A DNA stretch of 64,000 nt from Sanguinoderma infundibulare (taxonomy: Eukaryota > Basidiomycota > Agaricomycetes > Polyporales > Polyporaceae). The notes under the pieces are model-generated. The model searched no databases. It was not told the DNA's origin and was given only the letters and a program-made list of their open reading frames with translations. Location: assembly GCA_032821775.1 (NCBI GenBank), contig JAVLRN010000006.1, forward strand, positions 1,426,001 through 1,490,000, read 5' to 3'. Shown here in pieces: positions 1 through 11,992 of this stretch. Numbering within the stretch: the stretch's first letter is position 1; the number at the start of each line of letters is the position of its first letter. A program made the position numbers and the translations under genes.

Positions 1-488
1 GGGCTGCCATTGATTGCAGGGTATAGTCCATAGGTGGTAGAGCACTGACTCCAGCATATGAGCCATGGGGGGCATGCACTGCATTGCAAGAGTCAGCCTC
101 AGCTCGCTGTTTGTACTCTTCATTCGCTCGACAAGCACATTCATATTGCTCATTGAGGATGTCATTGTAGAGCAGCTGATATGCAGCATATTGATCAGTC
201 TCTTGAGGCACATCACATGAAGCCTCAGACTGATAGCCAGGATTCATGCCTGCATGTGCAGGTTGGCTGCTGATAGACAGCTGCCTCACACTCTAAGCAA
301 GACTATCCACACTAGAGTGGATAGCTGTGGTGATTCAGCCTTGCTGTCATGCCAACTGACCCACCTGTTTGTCATACTCATTGAGTGACTTAGATGGGTG
401 TCGGTGTGGCAGGTGTTCACTGTACTCAGTTGGTGCATGCTCAGGCTCACAACTGGGAACAGATGGGGGTGATGTATGTACTCTCTCA

Positions 489-1424
489 TCACTCGAATAT
501 TAAGGCACACTGTTCACAGAGAGGAGCAGTGCTGAGCGTGATTGGGGGGGGCAACATAGGCAGTGGCAGCAGGGACACAATTGATGTCAGTGGTGGGAAG
601 TTAAAGGTCCACTGAGACTCTGCAATGGTCTGCTCAATATCCAGCATTATGCACTGGTTATCATCCACAGCATAATTAGTGCAGGCCTGAGCCATGCGCA
701 CCTCATTTGCATACTTATGCAGGACAGCATCTGACTTAGCATAGAGTGTGGTGAGCTCGCACAAGTATTTGGACAGCTGCTGAAAACACAGGGACACCTG
801 TGTCATGAGTGAGCTCTGATATGCCATCAGAGCTGTCTCATATGCTGCTACTATGTCACACAGCTGACTCCTCGCACTCGATGGTCTCTGCTCAGAAGGC
901 AGAGCCCTGTGCAACAGCAAGTGGGCCAGTCACGGGGAGGCTGCATACTCTAGGTGTGAGCCCTGTGGCAGCTGTTGAGCCAGCTGCAAGGGACTCACCT
1001 GAGCTGGGGGTGGCACATAGGGTGTGAAATGGGGGCAAAAACCATATAAATTGTGCTCACCTAGGACCCCCGTCTGATCCATGCTCATGGTTCTAAAGCT
1101 AGACATGTTTCATTGAGGTGATGGTGATGAGGGAAAGGGAAAGAGTGCACTTGCATTGTACACTCGGATCAGCAGCTGGATGGTGTTGAGACCATCCAAA
1201 TACCCTCAGCTGCCATTGTACTAGTTCATCTTGTGGGAATAAGCCATGGTAAAGCTCGAGGGGTCGAATGCAGTCATGTCAGCTGCATTTTGATGCCTTA
1301 AGAGAGCCCAGATGAGCTCCAGCTGGTGGAAGTGTGGGGGCATCTCCCACCGGTGAACATCCTGAGTGGAATCTATTAAAAGTTGTCCAAAAGTTGTCCA
1401 GTTTGGAGTCGAGGGCCACAGCAA
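489..1424 (-). pseudogene. Degenerate coding remnant, unknown (possibly retroelement gag-like)
   Basis: Two open stretches on the minus strand, 1221-1424 and 489-920, look like pieces of one decayed protein. The second piece (143 codons) is rich in Ala, Gln and Leu and could form a helical or coiled-coil segment. Stop codons and frame changes separate the pieces. I do not recognise a domain. The location beside a Gypsy integrase tail suggests a transposon origin, but that is inference; it could also be a captured host gene. Confidence 0.3.
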
Positions 1425-1780
1425 GTCAAATCAAATGTCACTGAAGGGTCATCCAAAGAATTGAAGTCAGGGTGAGTCCAGGGGAGTGTTGCCAAGAAGT
1501 CAATTGAAGCCTAAAAATTTTTCAAAGCAAAGTCCTAAGGAGTGTTGCCAAGAAAACAAGACTAAAGGGAGTCAAAAAAGATGTAAAAGTCACAAGGGTT
1601 GAGCCTCCAGTGCCCCTGGTGTAACTTGTCAATGTCCTATATTGCAGGGCGATGGATATGCTAGTGGGGCAGTGGTGGTAAGGCTGATGAACCCTTACCA
1701 CACATACATGATGTGTATCTATAATCTTACATAATCAAGCACTATACGAAACATCTGTAACAGAAAAGATGTGACTTAAT

Positions 1781-2044
1781 ATGAGGAACTTCAGGGTACC
1801 TGGTGTGTCAAGAAAACTGGTGGACCAGTACACAGGGTCATATCCAGTAGTTTGCAAAGTAGGAAATTTGGCATATGAGCTGAAGCTCCCCAAGGACCTT
1901 ACGATCCATCCAGTGTTCCATGTCTCTCTACTCTTACTACACAAAGAGAGTCAGTTGACATCCATCTGAGCCTGAGCCAATAGAGGTTGAAGAAGAGAAG
2001 GAGTACAAAGTTGAAGAGGTGCTGGACTCTCAACAGTATGAGCT
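1781..2044 (+). pseudogene. Ty3/Gypsy integrase C-terminus and start of chromodomain (fragment)
   Basis: The reading frame encodes the integrase C-terminal SH3-like region of a chromovirus. It shows a VSRKLVDQYTG-like segment followed by LAYELKLPKDLTIHPVFHVSLL. After a TGA near 1967 the frame continues with EPEPIEVEEEKEYKVEEVLDS, the beginning of a chromodomain. The chromodomain is cut at 2044 by the TIR element starting at 2045. Upstream catalytic integrase motifs are absent, so this is a short relic. Confidence 0.75.
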
Positions 2045-3060
2045 AAGGCTGAACATGGGTATGGGTTCCTTGTAGGTATACCTTATATACTCAGATTCAG
2101 ATCTATGGGTATAGGTTTTGTGGGAATGGGTACCTGGTGCATGGGTCATGCATAGATTCAGGTCAGAGATTTTGAGGGTATGGGTTACCTGCAGGTTATC
2201 TATAGGTTTTTTCAAAACAATAAGCAGTCTGTATGTCTCCAATGAGTGGTTTGTATAATCTATTTATCCACAATAAATGCAACAAAGACTGTTGGATTGG
2301 GCTATAATGCTGGTGTGTTGCCTTTAGCCTCCTCTCCACCCTATGCAGGTGCTTAAACCTTGCACCTAATCTGGGGTTTAACTCATATATAAGGATACAT
2401 AGTTATTTTATAGCTCCAATTCTGTCAGCTTATATTCACTCATTAGCTATAGAGGTTTTTGTTGTCAGCTTCCATAACATTGAATAAATGAGCCTTATGG
2501 CACACTGCATATATGGTGCTTATTGATGCATTCCAGATGTGTCTATCTCTTCTTCTCAGTTACCTTCACCCCTCTGCAGCAGCTTGCAGGCCACTTCAAT
2601 GGTATTTATGCAGTTGTGCTCTTGTCAAAGAACCTTGTTTCTGCAGGTTCTGATAGGGCACTTATCTCTTGGGACTGGCATTGTTGACAGAGAAGGATGT
2701 AAAGAGAAAGAGGGAAATAAAGGGGTATATACATGCTATGTAGTGATCTCAGTAGTATTAGATTTATATTTAGAAATACAATGGTTATGTTGGACCTTGA
2801 TGATTGTTTCAATAGAGGACACAATTGAGTGAATTTTTTTTGCACAAAACAGCTTTGATTTGTGTGTGTTTTTGTGAGTTTTGCAGGTATCCATAGGTAC
2901 AGGTTTTTATGCAAGTAAACCCATAGGTAACAGGTCAAAGATCTGTGGGTATGGATCAGTACAGGTCTTGACCTGCACAGGTTCAGGTCAAATCCCCTGG
3001 GGCTCCAATACCCACAGATACAGGTCCAGGTTAACCCACAGGTGACTCATGTTCAGCCTT
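2045..3060 (+). mobile_element. TIR element copy A (AAGGCTGAACATG family, hAT-like)
   Basis: The element begins with AAGGCTGAACATGGG and ends with CATGTTCAGCCTT, so its outer 13 bases are inverted repeats. Many short subterminal repeats (GGGTATGGG, CAGGTC, ACCTGCAGGT) lie near both ends, as is common for hAT elements. A 97-codon frame at 2539-2832 recurs in copy G at 27056-27349, but no transposase motif is visible. It splits a Gypsy chromodomain. The 8 bp flanks do not match, so the target duplication is lost here. Confidence 0.75.
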
Positions 3061-4707
3061 AGACTAAACAAAAGGTAACTATGAATGCAGAAAACAAGGG
3101 AGACAGAATAATAGTGCTTTGTACACAATAAGGGAGCTATTGTACTGTCAAACAATAGCATGAGAGCAGGAGTTCAAAGAACAAGGATGAGTCATAACCA
3201 CAATGAGATAAAGATTAATGTCCAGGAAAAGAAACAGATCAGATAAGAAAAAGGGCATTCAAATAAGCACAACATAGGCCATTCATGACACAATCAATCT
3301 TTAGGCATTGGACCACAGGCTAGTCCTCAAGATGTAAGTGTATTGCTTAACTATACTGAAGTACAACTGGTGCTTACCTAGTCTCCAAGATGTAAGAGGC
3401 TGAACTAAGAGACTAGGGGCAAACTATCCAGCTTTATATAACTACTGCAGTGCACACAGACCATGTATCTATTTGTATATATTTAACAGTACTATAGAGA
3501 GGTCAGCTAAGCCTTAGCTGAAGGTATGTGAATCAGGTGTGGTGAACATGTGTACAACAGAGCATCTACCTAGGATGATCCTTATCTAATCTAAATGATG
3601 ATGGTCTATGAGGGAGGGAGCATGGTGGCACTGCAGCACCTAAAAAAAGGAGCACTAATACAGAGCACTCCTAAAAAGATGGAGGGATATTAGATCCTAA
3701 AAGTGTGGAAGAGTGTTTGATAGAGGGATACAGCCCAGAGGAGCACTGGAGCCAGAAAAGGAGCAGTGTGGATGTGTATTAAATGTGTATCCATGATATG
3801 CAGCCTTCCGTGAAGTATAATAAATGTATTCTAAATGAGTAAGGCTGAACACAGTGATGGAACTGGGACCAGTGCCATTGATGAAATCAGACAGATGAGA
3901 TACACAAAGCATGCTTTGTGTAGGAGATCATTGAACTGCCACTGGACTATCACTGTATTGGATACTAGTCCTCATAAGAGACACTCAACTCTCAGACTAT
4001 GGCATCCTAGGCAGTAGATGGAGCACAATAGGGCTCGATGGCAGGACATGACTATGTGACATCACTGATCCAGCAACAGCATGAGTTCGATAGAGTAGTG
4101 ATGCATCATTCGAACCATATTGAGTATACATAGCAGGTTTAGGAGGCTAGTCCTTGAAGAGTATGGTCAGAACTGGCTGGGCCTACCTCAGATGTAGGGT
4201 AGTGGCATATATATAGTCACCAGTACACTTCAGAATAGACAGCTTTCATCTTCCCACAGTTTAGAGCTCATTTTGACTGTCTGCTGTGGCTGCTCCTTGT
4301 ATTCCATGCCCTCGGGCAGCATCAGCATCTAGCTTCTAGTCTTTCTAGCCTATTTAGCATATAGTCCTCCAGCATCTAGCTTTTAGTCCATCTAGCCTAT
4401 ATAGCTTTAGTGATTCTTCTAGCTAAGCTTCGAGTGCCACTCGACTCTATCCTCCCTCACCTATTCCTGTTCATGACTCGCTTCAGACCCCTCCAACCAT
4501 CATCGATTCAGTTCAATCCTCTCCTATTCAGATCTGAGCCCACATCACATCAGATCCTCCTCACACATTCCTCCTTCTATTCAGAGGCCCTCCACTTTAG
4601 TTAGTTGGCCATTCAGCAGCCACGAGACCCAAGACTTTCTCATTCCCTTCACCCTCAGTGCCCTGCCTTCTCCTGGAGTATGTCCTATGTGCTTAAACCC
4701 CATCTTG
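3061..4707. other. Non-coding, CpG-poor repeat-derived stretch
   Basis: No credible gene is seen. Around 4320-4405 there are two imperfect direct copies of a roughly 45 bp unit beginning AGCATCTAGCTT. The sequence is A+T rich with very few CpG. It is probably old transposon or LTR sequence that can no longer be classified by eye. Confidence 0.5.
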
Positions 4708-5703
4708 GATCATCAACAGGTCATCTGTGGGTCAATTTGAACCTGTACCTGTGAGTATTGAGGCCTCAGAGGGTTTGACCTGGACCTGTGCAGGTCAAGA
4801 CCTGTATTAATCCATATCCATGGATCTTTGATCTGTTATCCATGGGTTTACCCATATAAAGACCTGTACCTATAAATACCTGCAAGACCTATGAAAGCAC
4901 ACACAAATTAAAGCTGTTTCATGTGAAATATTCACTCAATTTTGTCCTCTATTGAAACAACTATTAAGGTTCAATTTAATCAATGTATTTTTAAATATAA
5001 ATTTAATACTACTGAGATTACTATGTAGTATGTGTACACCTTCTTGATTCCCTCTTGCTGTTTACATCCTCCTCTATCAATAATGCCAGTCTCAAAAGAT
5101 AAGTACCCTATCAAAACTAGCAACAACAAAGTTCTTTGACAAGAGCACAACTGTATAAATATCATTGAAGTGGTCTACAATCTGCTGCAGAGGGGTGAAG
5201 GTAAGTGAGAAGAAGAGGTAGACACATCTGGAATGCATCAATAAGCAGCATGTATGCAGTGTGCCATAAAGCTCACTTATCCAATGTTATGAAAGCTGAC
5301 AATAAAAATCTCTATGACTAATAGAATTCAGGCTATAAAATAACTATGTATCCTCATACATGAGTCAAACCCCAGATCAGGTGCAAGGTTTAAGCATCTA
5401 TATAGGCTAGAGGAGGCTGAAGGCAGCACACCTAATCATAGCCCAATCAAACAATCAGTCTCTGTTGCACTTATTGTGGAAAAATAGATTATACAGACCA
5501 CTCATTGAAGATATACAGACTGCTTATTTTCTTGAAAACACCTATGGGTAACCTGTAGGTAACCCATGACTCCAAAACCTCTGACCTGGATCTGTGCCTG
5601 ACCCATGCATCAGGTACCCATATCCACAAGACCCATACCTGCAGGTCCAGATCCAGGTATATATGGGTATACCTGCAAAGAACCCATACCCATGTTCAAC
5701 CTT
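4708..5703 (-). mobile_element. TIR element copy B (AAGGCTGAACATG family)
   Basis: This is a reversed, diverged copy. It ends with CCCATGTTCAACCTT, one transition away from the family terminus. Its internal sequence matches the reverse complement of copy A, including the frame at 4980-5165. The left terminus is eroded, so that border is approximate. The right end abuts a perfect palindrome (5704-5730). Confidence 0.7.
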
Positions 5704-5730
5704 AGTTGTCTCATTTTAAATGAGACAACT
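5704..5730. repeat. Perfect 27-nt palindrome abutting TIR copy B
   Basis: AGTTGTCTCATTT, a single T, then AAATGAGACAACT: 13 bp arms, perfect, starting at the base after the element end. A palindrome of the same total length borders copy E at 21883-21909. Confidence 0.85.
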
Positions 5731-7010
5731 ACTGAAATAAAACTGTTCAAATGTGGAAACTGAGTGCTAGAGAGGTGAAAAAAGACACTGGTCCCTGCTA
5801 TCTGTAACACTTATGAGGTGGGCAGGAGTGTTGATGAGTACTTGTGCAGTAAGAGTGAAGCTAGGCTTGACAGTTAGGACTGGAGACAAGGTATATTAAG
5901 TGAGATAAACAAGCAAAATATATAATGAGGCACACCTGGAGATAAGAGGTTGAAACTGGGTCTTCAGATAGCAAGTACAGGGGTTTATATACAGTAGTGA
6001 GACAATAGAAATCACTGAACAAAAGGTAACTGTTACACTATAAGGGTAATAGTAATGGTAATGGACAGAGACAGGGTTGCTTTTCTTTCTTGCTTTTTCA
6101 CGCATTCTACTATTGTATTACTATACTATCATAGACCACCACAGATGCACAGTTGTTTCCTTTCTCAGCATGGTATTCCCATATGTGCCTGTACCCCTGG
6201 CTCTGGCTGTGCAAGGCTGTACCAGACTCTCATGACTGTGAATTTATTGACAAACCTTATGTCAGAACCTTATTTAGAGTTATGCATATGACCAGTTCTC
6301 ACATGCATATAAAGACCATGAGCTTCAGAGATCACCCCTTAGCTCAACCTGGTTATACAATGCCCAGTATCACCTGACCTCCTCTGACCTGTGCACCTTG
6401 GACTAGTCATGAGCCTCAATGATCTTGTGTGACCACTGGTACATGATGACTACAGTTTGACTCTTGTTAGTGGCACATGACCTATGGGGCATGTATCATA
6501 ACATTAGGTTGAGCTTTTCCTCAAACAGCCTATCTATCCAGACACTAGCTCAACTCTATCCATGACATCTACCTTGCTCAAGACCACTATCCAAACATAG
6601 CCAAACTGAACCAAAGCAGGACCACCTCACAGACATTCAGGACAGAAACCATGAAACTATAACATCACAGAATGAGTATCTAATCACCCAGAGTACTACT
6701 TTCATCCCTCCAGATTTGTTGTACACACCAATGAAGTCAATACTCAATCAGCTATCTTAACCAAGGACAGTTGGCTTCACCTATCACTCAATGTATCTAA
6801 GGAAGAAATCCTCTGTGACCACTCTGACTGGCCAGCCTGATACAAACAACTAACTAGTCATTTCTGGTAGTTGATCAGATGCCACCTGAACTGAATCCTG
6901 CATTAGTAGAATGAACATAATCAACTGACTCTTACAGAGAGCCACCACAGAAGAACTCAGATGAAGAAGATAAGCAAGGGAGTGAACACTCAAATGAACT
7001 CAAGTCCAAA
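5731..7010. other. Non-coding region upstream of the degenerate Gypsy gag
   Basis: No gene is supported. The stretch lies where the 5' LTR and leader of the old Gypsy element would be expected. I could not find a matching 3' LTR, because the element's right end is destroyed by other insertions. Only short open frames occur (for example 6055-6291) and none resembles a known protein. Confidence 0.4.
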
Positions 7011-8412
7011 TTGAACCAACCAGAACTGTTTCCAGTTCAGAACCTCACAGTACAGACAGAGCACCTGTCTCTTGAACTAAGTTGGCAGAACTTGACCCCT
7101 GAATCCACAACTGAATCCACCATGCCAGCAACAACCCCCACAATGATGACAAATGAAGCAAAGATCAAGCAGCCCCTGGACTTCTTTGGAAAACACACTG
7201 AAATGAAAGAATGGCTTCAGAAATGTAAGCTATACTTCATGTTCAACTCATCAGCATTCTCCAGTGACAAACCTGAGAAAAAGATCATCTTCACCTTCAT
7301 GCTCATGAAGGAAGAAACTGCAGGACCATGGTCAGGCTAACCACAGATCCAGGTTATGTCACAGATAACCTAGACCTGACCTGCAGAATTGCTTATAGGT
7401 TAATAATTTATAAGTTCAGATACTTACATCATAAATTAGCTACAAATTTGAATTAGCTATTTTACCAGAGATCACAAGTTAGGTTTTAGATCACCTGTAA
7501 GATGATCTGTATGTCTGTTTATCTGTAAATATTTATTAGGCTCTTAAAATCTTTTTTCACTATTTCTAGTCTATTTGCAACTATTTAGTAAAATCAATAA
7601 TATAACCTATGATTTATAGGTTTTTGATGTATAAGTTTAGGTTAAAAATGATTTGATTCATACAGTGCTCAATCAAAATCTCAAAAGCTAATAAACTCAC
7701 AGGTCCAGATCTGAATCAACTATAGATTAACCTATGTTCAGCCTTATGGTCAGCCAACTTCATTGACAAAGCAATGGGGATGACTCCACCCACATATGGG
7801 CCAATTTTAAGAAATCAGTTAATACCTCCTTTAGCAATGTTGATGAAGTGGCCGCTGCATGAAGGGACTTGTGAAGGCTAGTCTAACAAAAGATGTCCAT
7901 GGATGAATACATTGTTGCCTTTAAGAGCTGCATTGCCAGATGCAAGATCACAGATTTTGAAGTCATAGCAGACTTCTTTTATAAATGACTCAACTCCAGC
8001 CTTTGTAAAAGAATCTATGCCCATACCCCACTCCCTGCTGACATGGACACACTATACTCCAAGGTCACAACCCTTGAAGACCAGTGGAAGCATAAACAAG
8101 CCTACAAGAACAAAGGTAAGAAGACAGAGATATACAGTGGCAAATGGTGCTATGAACCTAAGGAGAAGGACCCTGATGCCATAAAAATTGATCAAATGAC
8201 ACCTAAAGAATGAGCACACTATCATGAGAAGGGTCTCTGCTTCAAATGCCACAAACCAGGACACATCTCTCAAAACTGCCTATGCCACAAGAAGAAGAAA
8301 TTTGCACAAGCAAAGGCAAGAGTTCAAAATGTTGACAATGAGGACAATAACAAGTCCAGTACATCAGGATCTTCTTGAGGACCACAAAGCTCCAAAGCAT
8401 CCAAGGAGCTGA
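7011..8412 (+). pseudogene. Old Ty3/Gypsy element: gag with CCHC zinc knuckle, interrupted
   Basis: The frame 7011-7335 encodes the front of a retrotransposon capsid (a PLDFFGKHTEMKEWLQKC-type segment). It is interrupted at 7336-7745 by a TIR element and resumes at 7746 as SANFIDKAMGMTPPTYGP. With one target copy removed, the protein reads straight through GPWSANFIDKA. A CCHC knuckle (CFKCHKPGHISQNC) lies at 8238-8279. Several in-frame stops show the element is dead. Confidence 0.8.
7336..7745 (+). mobile_element. TIR element copy C, 410 bp, with perfect 8 bp target duplication
   Basis: A short internal-deletion derivative of the AAGGCTGAACATG family. It ends with TATGTTCAGCCTT. Its left end (GGCTAACC) is slightly eroded. 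ATGGTCAG flanks it on both sides (7328-7335 and 7746-7753). Removing the element and one ATGGTCAG restores the gag frame around it, so the insertion is real and the duplication is 8 bp, the length typical of hAT transposases. Confidence 0.85.
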
Positions 8413-8599
8413 TCACTGTACAAGTGAAGTACATCCTCAAGGAACTCAATGATCCCAGTGACTGAAGTGAGGTCCTCTTGAGCCTTGCTAAGGAGGGTTT
8501 TTAAAGAGATGCACTGCCTTAACATCAGTGTCATTAATCTGTCAGATTCACAATGTAATATTCACCAACACCACTAAGCAATCAATGTGTATTTATGTA

Positions 8600-9884
8600 A
8601 AGCTAAACATTGCAAATTGAACTGTTGAAACAAATGCCCTATTGGACACAGGGGCAGTGTTCATTGATCACTAATATGTCAGAAAGAATAAAATTCCCAC
8701 AAAAAACCTCCAGAACCCGATCTGCATCTATAATGCTGATGGAACCCTAAATGAGCATAAAATGATTATAAGTACATTGTTACTCAACTAACCATCAGAG
8801 GCCATCATCATTGGGTGCACCTCCTTATAACAGCCCTAGAAAAGGAATCAATTATCCTCGGACTCCCTTGACTCAAGAGGGTCAATGCTGCAATTAACTT
8901 TACACAGAATACATTATAGATTGACCCAGCTAAGGTGAACCTCACACTGTCAGAACAGCTGAGGAAACACTGGTTTCTAGAACAGAATGAATTCACTGGA
9001 GAACTCTGAAAGAAGACCTCTATAGAAGAAGTCCCAGATGAGGAACCCATCCAGAACAGACCCCCAAAGAATCTGGATGTTATTCTAGAAGACATCAGAG
9101 ATGACATACTGATGGAAGCACCAACCATTGAGTGAATCTATGAATTCATTGATGTACCATGATATATAAGGGATGATGAAGAAGATGACTAAGACCTCTT
9201 CCTTGTGTTCATATGAGAAGAACCAATCTTAGAACTGATCAGAGATTGTGCCATCAAATGGCATGGAGATAAACCTAAGATAGACTCTCTATTGATCAGA
9301 GACACCCACAATAATTGCAACCTATGATGGATACAATCTGAACCATGAATCAGACAAATCTTTCATGCACCACATGGCACCATGTACTCTCATGCACAAA
9401 ACATATAGATTCATATGAAGATCAATCCAGCCATGGCTTTGGCTTAAAAGTAACACTGAGAAGAGACACTGAAGATGTTTAAGGAAATGCTACCACCTCA
9501 ATACCAAGAATTTGCCTCAGTATTTGAGAAGAAGGCAGCTGAATGATTCCCACCTGAATCACCATGGGACCACATGATCAAACTCAAGGAAGAATTCACA
9601 CTTAAGGATTTCAAGCTCTACTCACTGTCACCAAAGGAATGACTAGCTGAAAAAGAATTTGAAGAAAGGATACATTTAAAAGTTCAAGTCACTGATGGTC
9701 TCACTGTTCTTCTTTGTTAAAAAGAAGGATGGCAATCTTAGACTGTGCCAAGACTATTGGTATCTGAAGAAAGGGACCATCAAGAACACCTATTCCCTCC
9801 CATTGATCTCTGACCTCCTGGACAAACTCTTAGGAGTCAAGGTCTTTTCCAAGTTAGACCTCTGCTCCAGATATAACAATGTAT
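8600..9884 (+). pseudogene. Old Gypsy element: protease and first half of reverse transcriptase
   Basis: An aspartic protease motif, LLDTGA, is encoded near 8642-8656 and is soon followed by a TAA. From about 9695 the frame encodes the front of reverse transcriptase ([17 protein letters not shown], then [14 protein letters not shown]). It is cut at 9884 by the younger Gypsy element; the domain resumes at about 15445. Multiple stops lie between the motifs. Confidence 0.8.
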
Positions 9885-10102
9885 TATAAGGTATATGGTA
9901 TCCTCCTGCCTTACTCAGTAGACTTCTCGGATTACATACACATACTATATATTCTCTCTACCACCTGATATTGTGCTCTTTAGTCCTTACTCACACGATA
10001 TCAGGTACAGTACTATGTACATGTACTCGAGTCCTTATTTACACAATATCAGACTCTGTTACAGTTTTCATGTTTGAGTGTTGAAGACTGTGTCTCCTTT
10101 CA
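9885..10102 (+). repeat. 5' LTR of the younger Gypsy element
   Basis: Aligns without gaps to 15222-15439. It begins TATAAGG (TGTAAAG in the 3' copy) and ends CTTTCA (CTTCCA). By hand I count about 21 differences in 218 positions, all transitions. Confidence 0.9.
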
Positions 10103-10174
10103 CTTTTTTTTAAACTTCAAACAGGTCTGCATCACTGCTGATCCTGGCAACTCCCAGCCTGCCCAGATGGACCA

Positions 10175-10666
10175 ATGTTGTACTGGAACAGCCACTCTCG
10201 GCTGCTGCAGATCCCTGGAAATCACATCACTCATGCACATTACACGGCTTCTAGCGGCTTAGCCGACGATGGTAGTGACTTTAACACCAAACCATTGAAA
10301 CCCTTCCCGGTCGACAGTGAGTTTTCCTCTCTGTCATTCATCAGCACCCCATCCTTGGTCATTTCTATTCCAGATTCGACATCCCCATCCCTGGAGCTGC
10401 TCAATGCTTGCCCAGAACCCACATATAGTCACTTCAAACATCCATCAGACCTGCTACCAGCTCATTCCCATGCATATATGCAGGTAGAAACCCCCAATAC
10501 ATCATCATCCTTGATCGCATCCTTACCAGACCCTCCTCGCACCTTTTCCCCTGCATATAGCCACTTCACTGCCATGTTCTCATCAGACGCTATGGTCATG
10601 ATGCACTTGAAGGTGGTGCCCATCATCAGTGAAGGTGCCATCACTCTGGCCATGATCAATGCTTGA
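10175..10666 (+). CDS. Younger Gypsy element: N-terminal gag-region ORF
   Basis: A 163-codon frame lying between the 5' LTR and the zinc-knuckle ORF. It is rich in Ser, Pro and Thr and has no domain I recognise. Its place fits the front of gag, and the next frame (from 10659) overlaps it, so one polyprotein may have been split by a frameshift. It could equally be untranslated leader that happens to be open. Confidence 0.45.
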   Translation: MLYWNSHSRLLQIPGNHITHAHYTASSGLADDGSDFNTKPLKPFPVDSEFSSLSFISTPSLVISIPDSTSPSLELLNACPEPTYSHFKHPSDLLPAHSHAYMQVETPNTSSSLIASLPDPPRTFSPAYSHFTAMFSSDAMVMMHLKVVPIISEGAITLAMINA

Positions 10667-11668
10667 GAGTCAGCTTGTATCAAATTCTTCCAGGATCACA
10701 CGGTTCCCCTGGAGGAGCAATCATTCAAATCTTCCATGGGTTTCAACAACACTGTCCTTCACACATGGTTCAACTCTCACATTGACCACTTCAATGGTAT
10801 GCCATTTGCCCAGTTCACGGCCAAAATATGCAAATGCTTCCTTCCCACTGGATAGGCTGACAACATCAAGAAACAAATCATGAGAAAGCTCCAGTTCTTC
10901 CTCAACTTTGGTCTCTGCCTCCTCTTCATGTTCAACTGCTACGACTCTCTCAGTGTTCTCATCAAGACTGATGCCATCCATGATGAACCCAACTTCATTT
11001 GGTGGAAGTCAGCTGTCGCCAAGATCGACAAGCATCATCTTGTGCAGATGGTTCAGAACATGACAGTTATCCAGACCCAGGTGCATGCGCTCTTCGGGAC
11101 CAACACATGTTGTAGCCAGACCTGTTCCTCAGGCACTCACAACTATCCCCCTGCAAAGATGCTTTTGCCGCAGCTTACCCTGGATGAACACTATATACTC
11201 AAAAACAATCATGGATGCTTCAAATGTCGTAAGATAAATGTCTTCAACAAATGCACTCACACCTCATGCAACTGCCCCAAAGGGCCCCCTGATGGCAATG
11301 GCTACATCCCCCTCACTACCACATATTCCAAGCTCGTCCTGAACAAGATGAATGCACATCTGCCTGCTCGCATCGCATCAGTCCCTGATGCCACTCCTGT
11401 GCCCAAGGACAAAGACAACTCTGTTGTCCATGTTACCACAGCCATCAGTCACATTGTCTCTCCCCCAGCCTATACCATGGGTATTCTAGGCACCAGCTCT
11501 GAATCTGAGGCCTCATACGTCCCTCCTCTCTTCGCTGACCAAATCTTCCTTCACGTGCACACTTCCCTCTACCCTGATGCCCCCATATACGAGATGCTAA
11601 TTGACAGTGGTGCCAGCCCAGTGCTGATTAGGTGTGACATTGCCCTGCAAATGGGCAAGCCTATCTAA
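10659..11668 (+). pseudogene. Younger Gypsy element: gag zinc knuckle and aspartic protease
   Basis: The main frame is 10880-11668 (262 codons), with a capsid-like helical front part. A knuckle-like cysteine cluster (CFKCRKINVFNKCTHTSCNC, about 11218-11277) follows, then a protease active-site segment (LIDSGASPVLIRCD, about 11600-11640). The front piece 10659-10883 is in another frame. The frame ends at 11666 shortly after the protease motif. Frame breaks before pol mean the element is probably not functional. Confidence 0.75.
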
Positions 11669-11992
11669 AAACTGCCGAAAAAGCATCATTTGGGGGATGC
11701 ATGGGGAAAGGATGGTGTTTGCATTGAGAGCGATGAATGTGTCAAATTTGCAGCTACATTACCAGATCTCTCTTAGTCATCTCTCATATCTCGTGCACTG
11801 GTCGTCGACGATCTTTGTGCCCCTGTAATTCTTGGAAAAGCCTGGCTAGAATCTAATCACATTGTCGAGGATCATTCCAAGCATCGTCTCTACCACAAGA
11901 AATCTGGTCATGATCTCCTTGTGCCTCCTCTGCCTCCTCTTCCCCCACTTCCTTCCCCTGCTGCCTGCTGTTAAGTCGCGCTTGAGGTTTAT

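Noticed and set aside
2539..2832. 97-codon ORF conserved between two TIR copies as a real gene
   Set aside because: Nucleotide identity between the copies explains the conservation; both strands are open over much of the region and no domain is recognisable.
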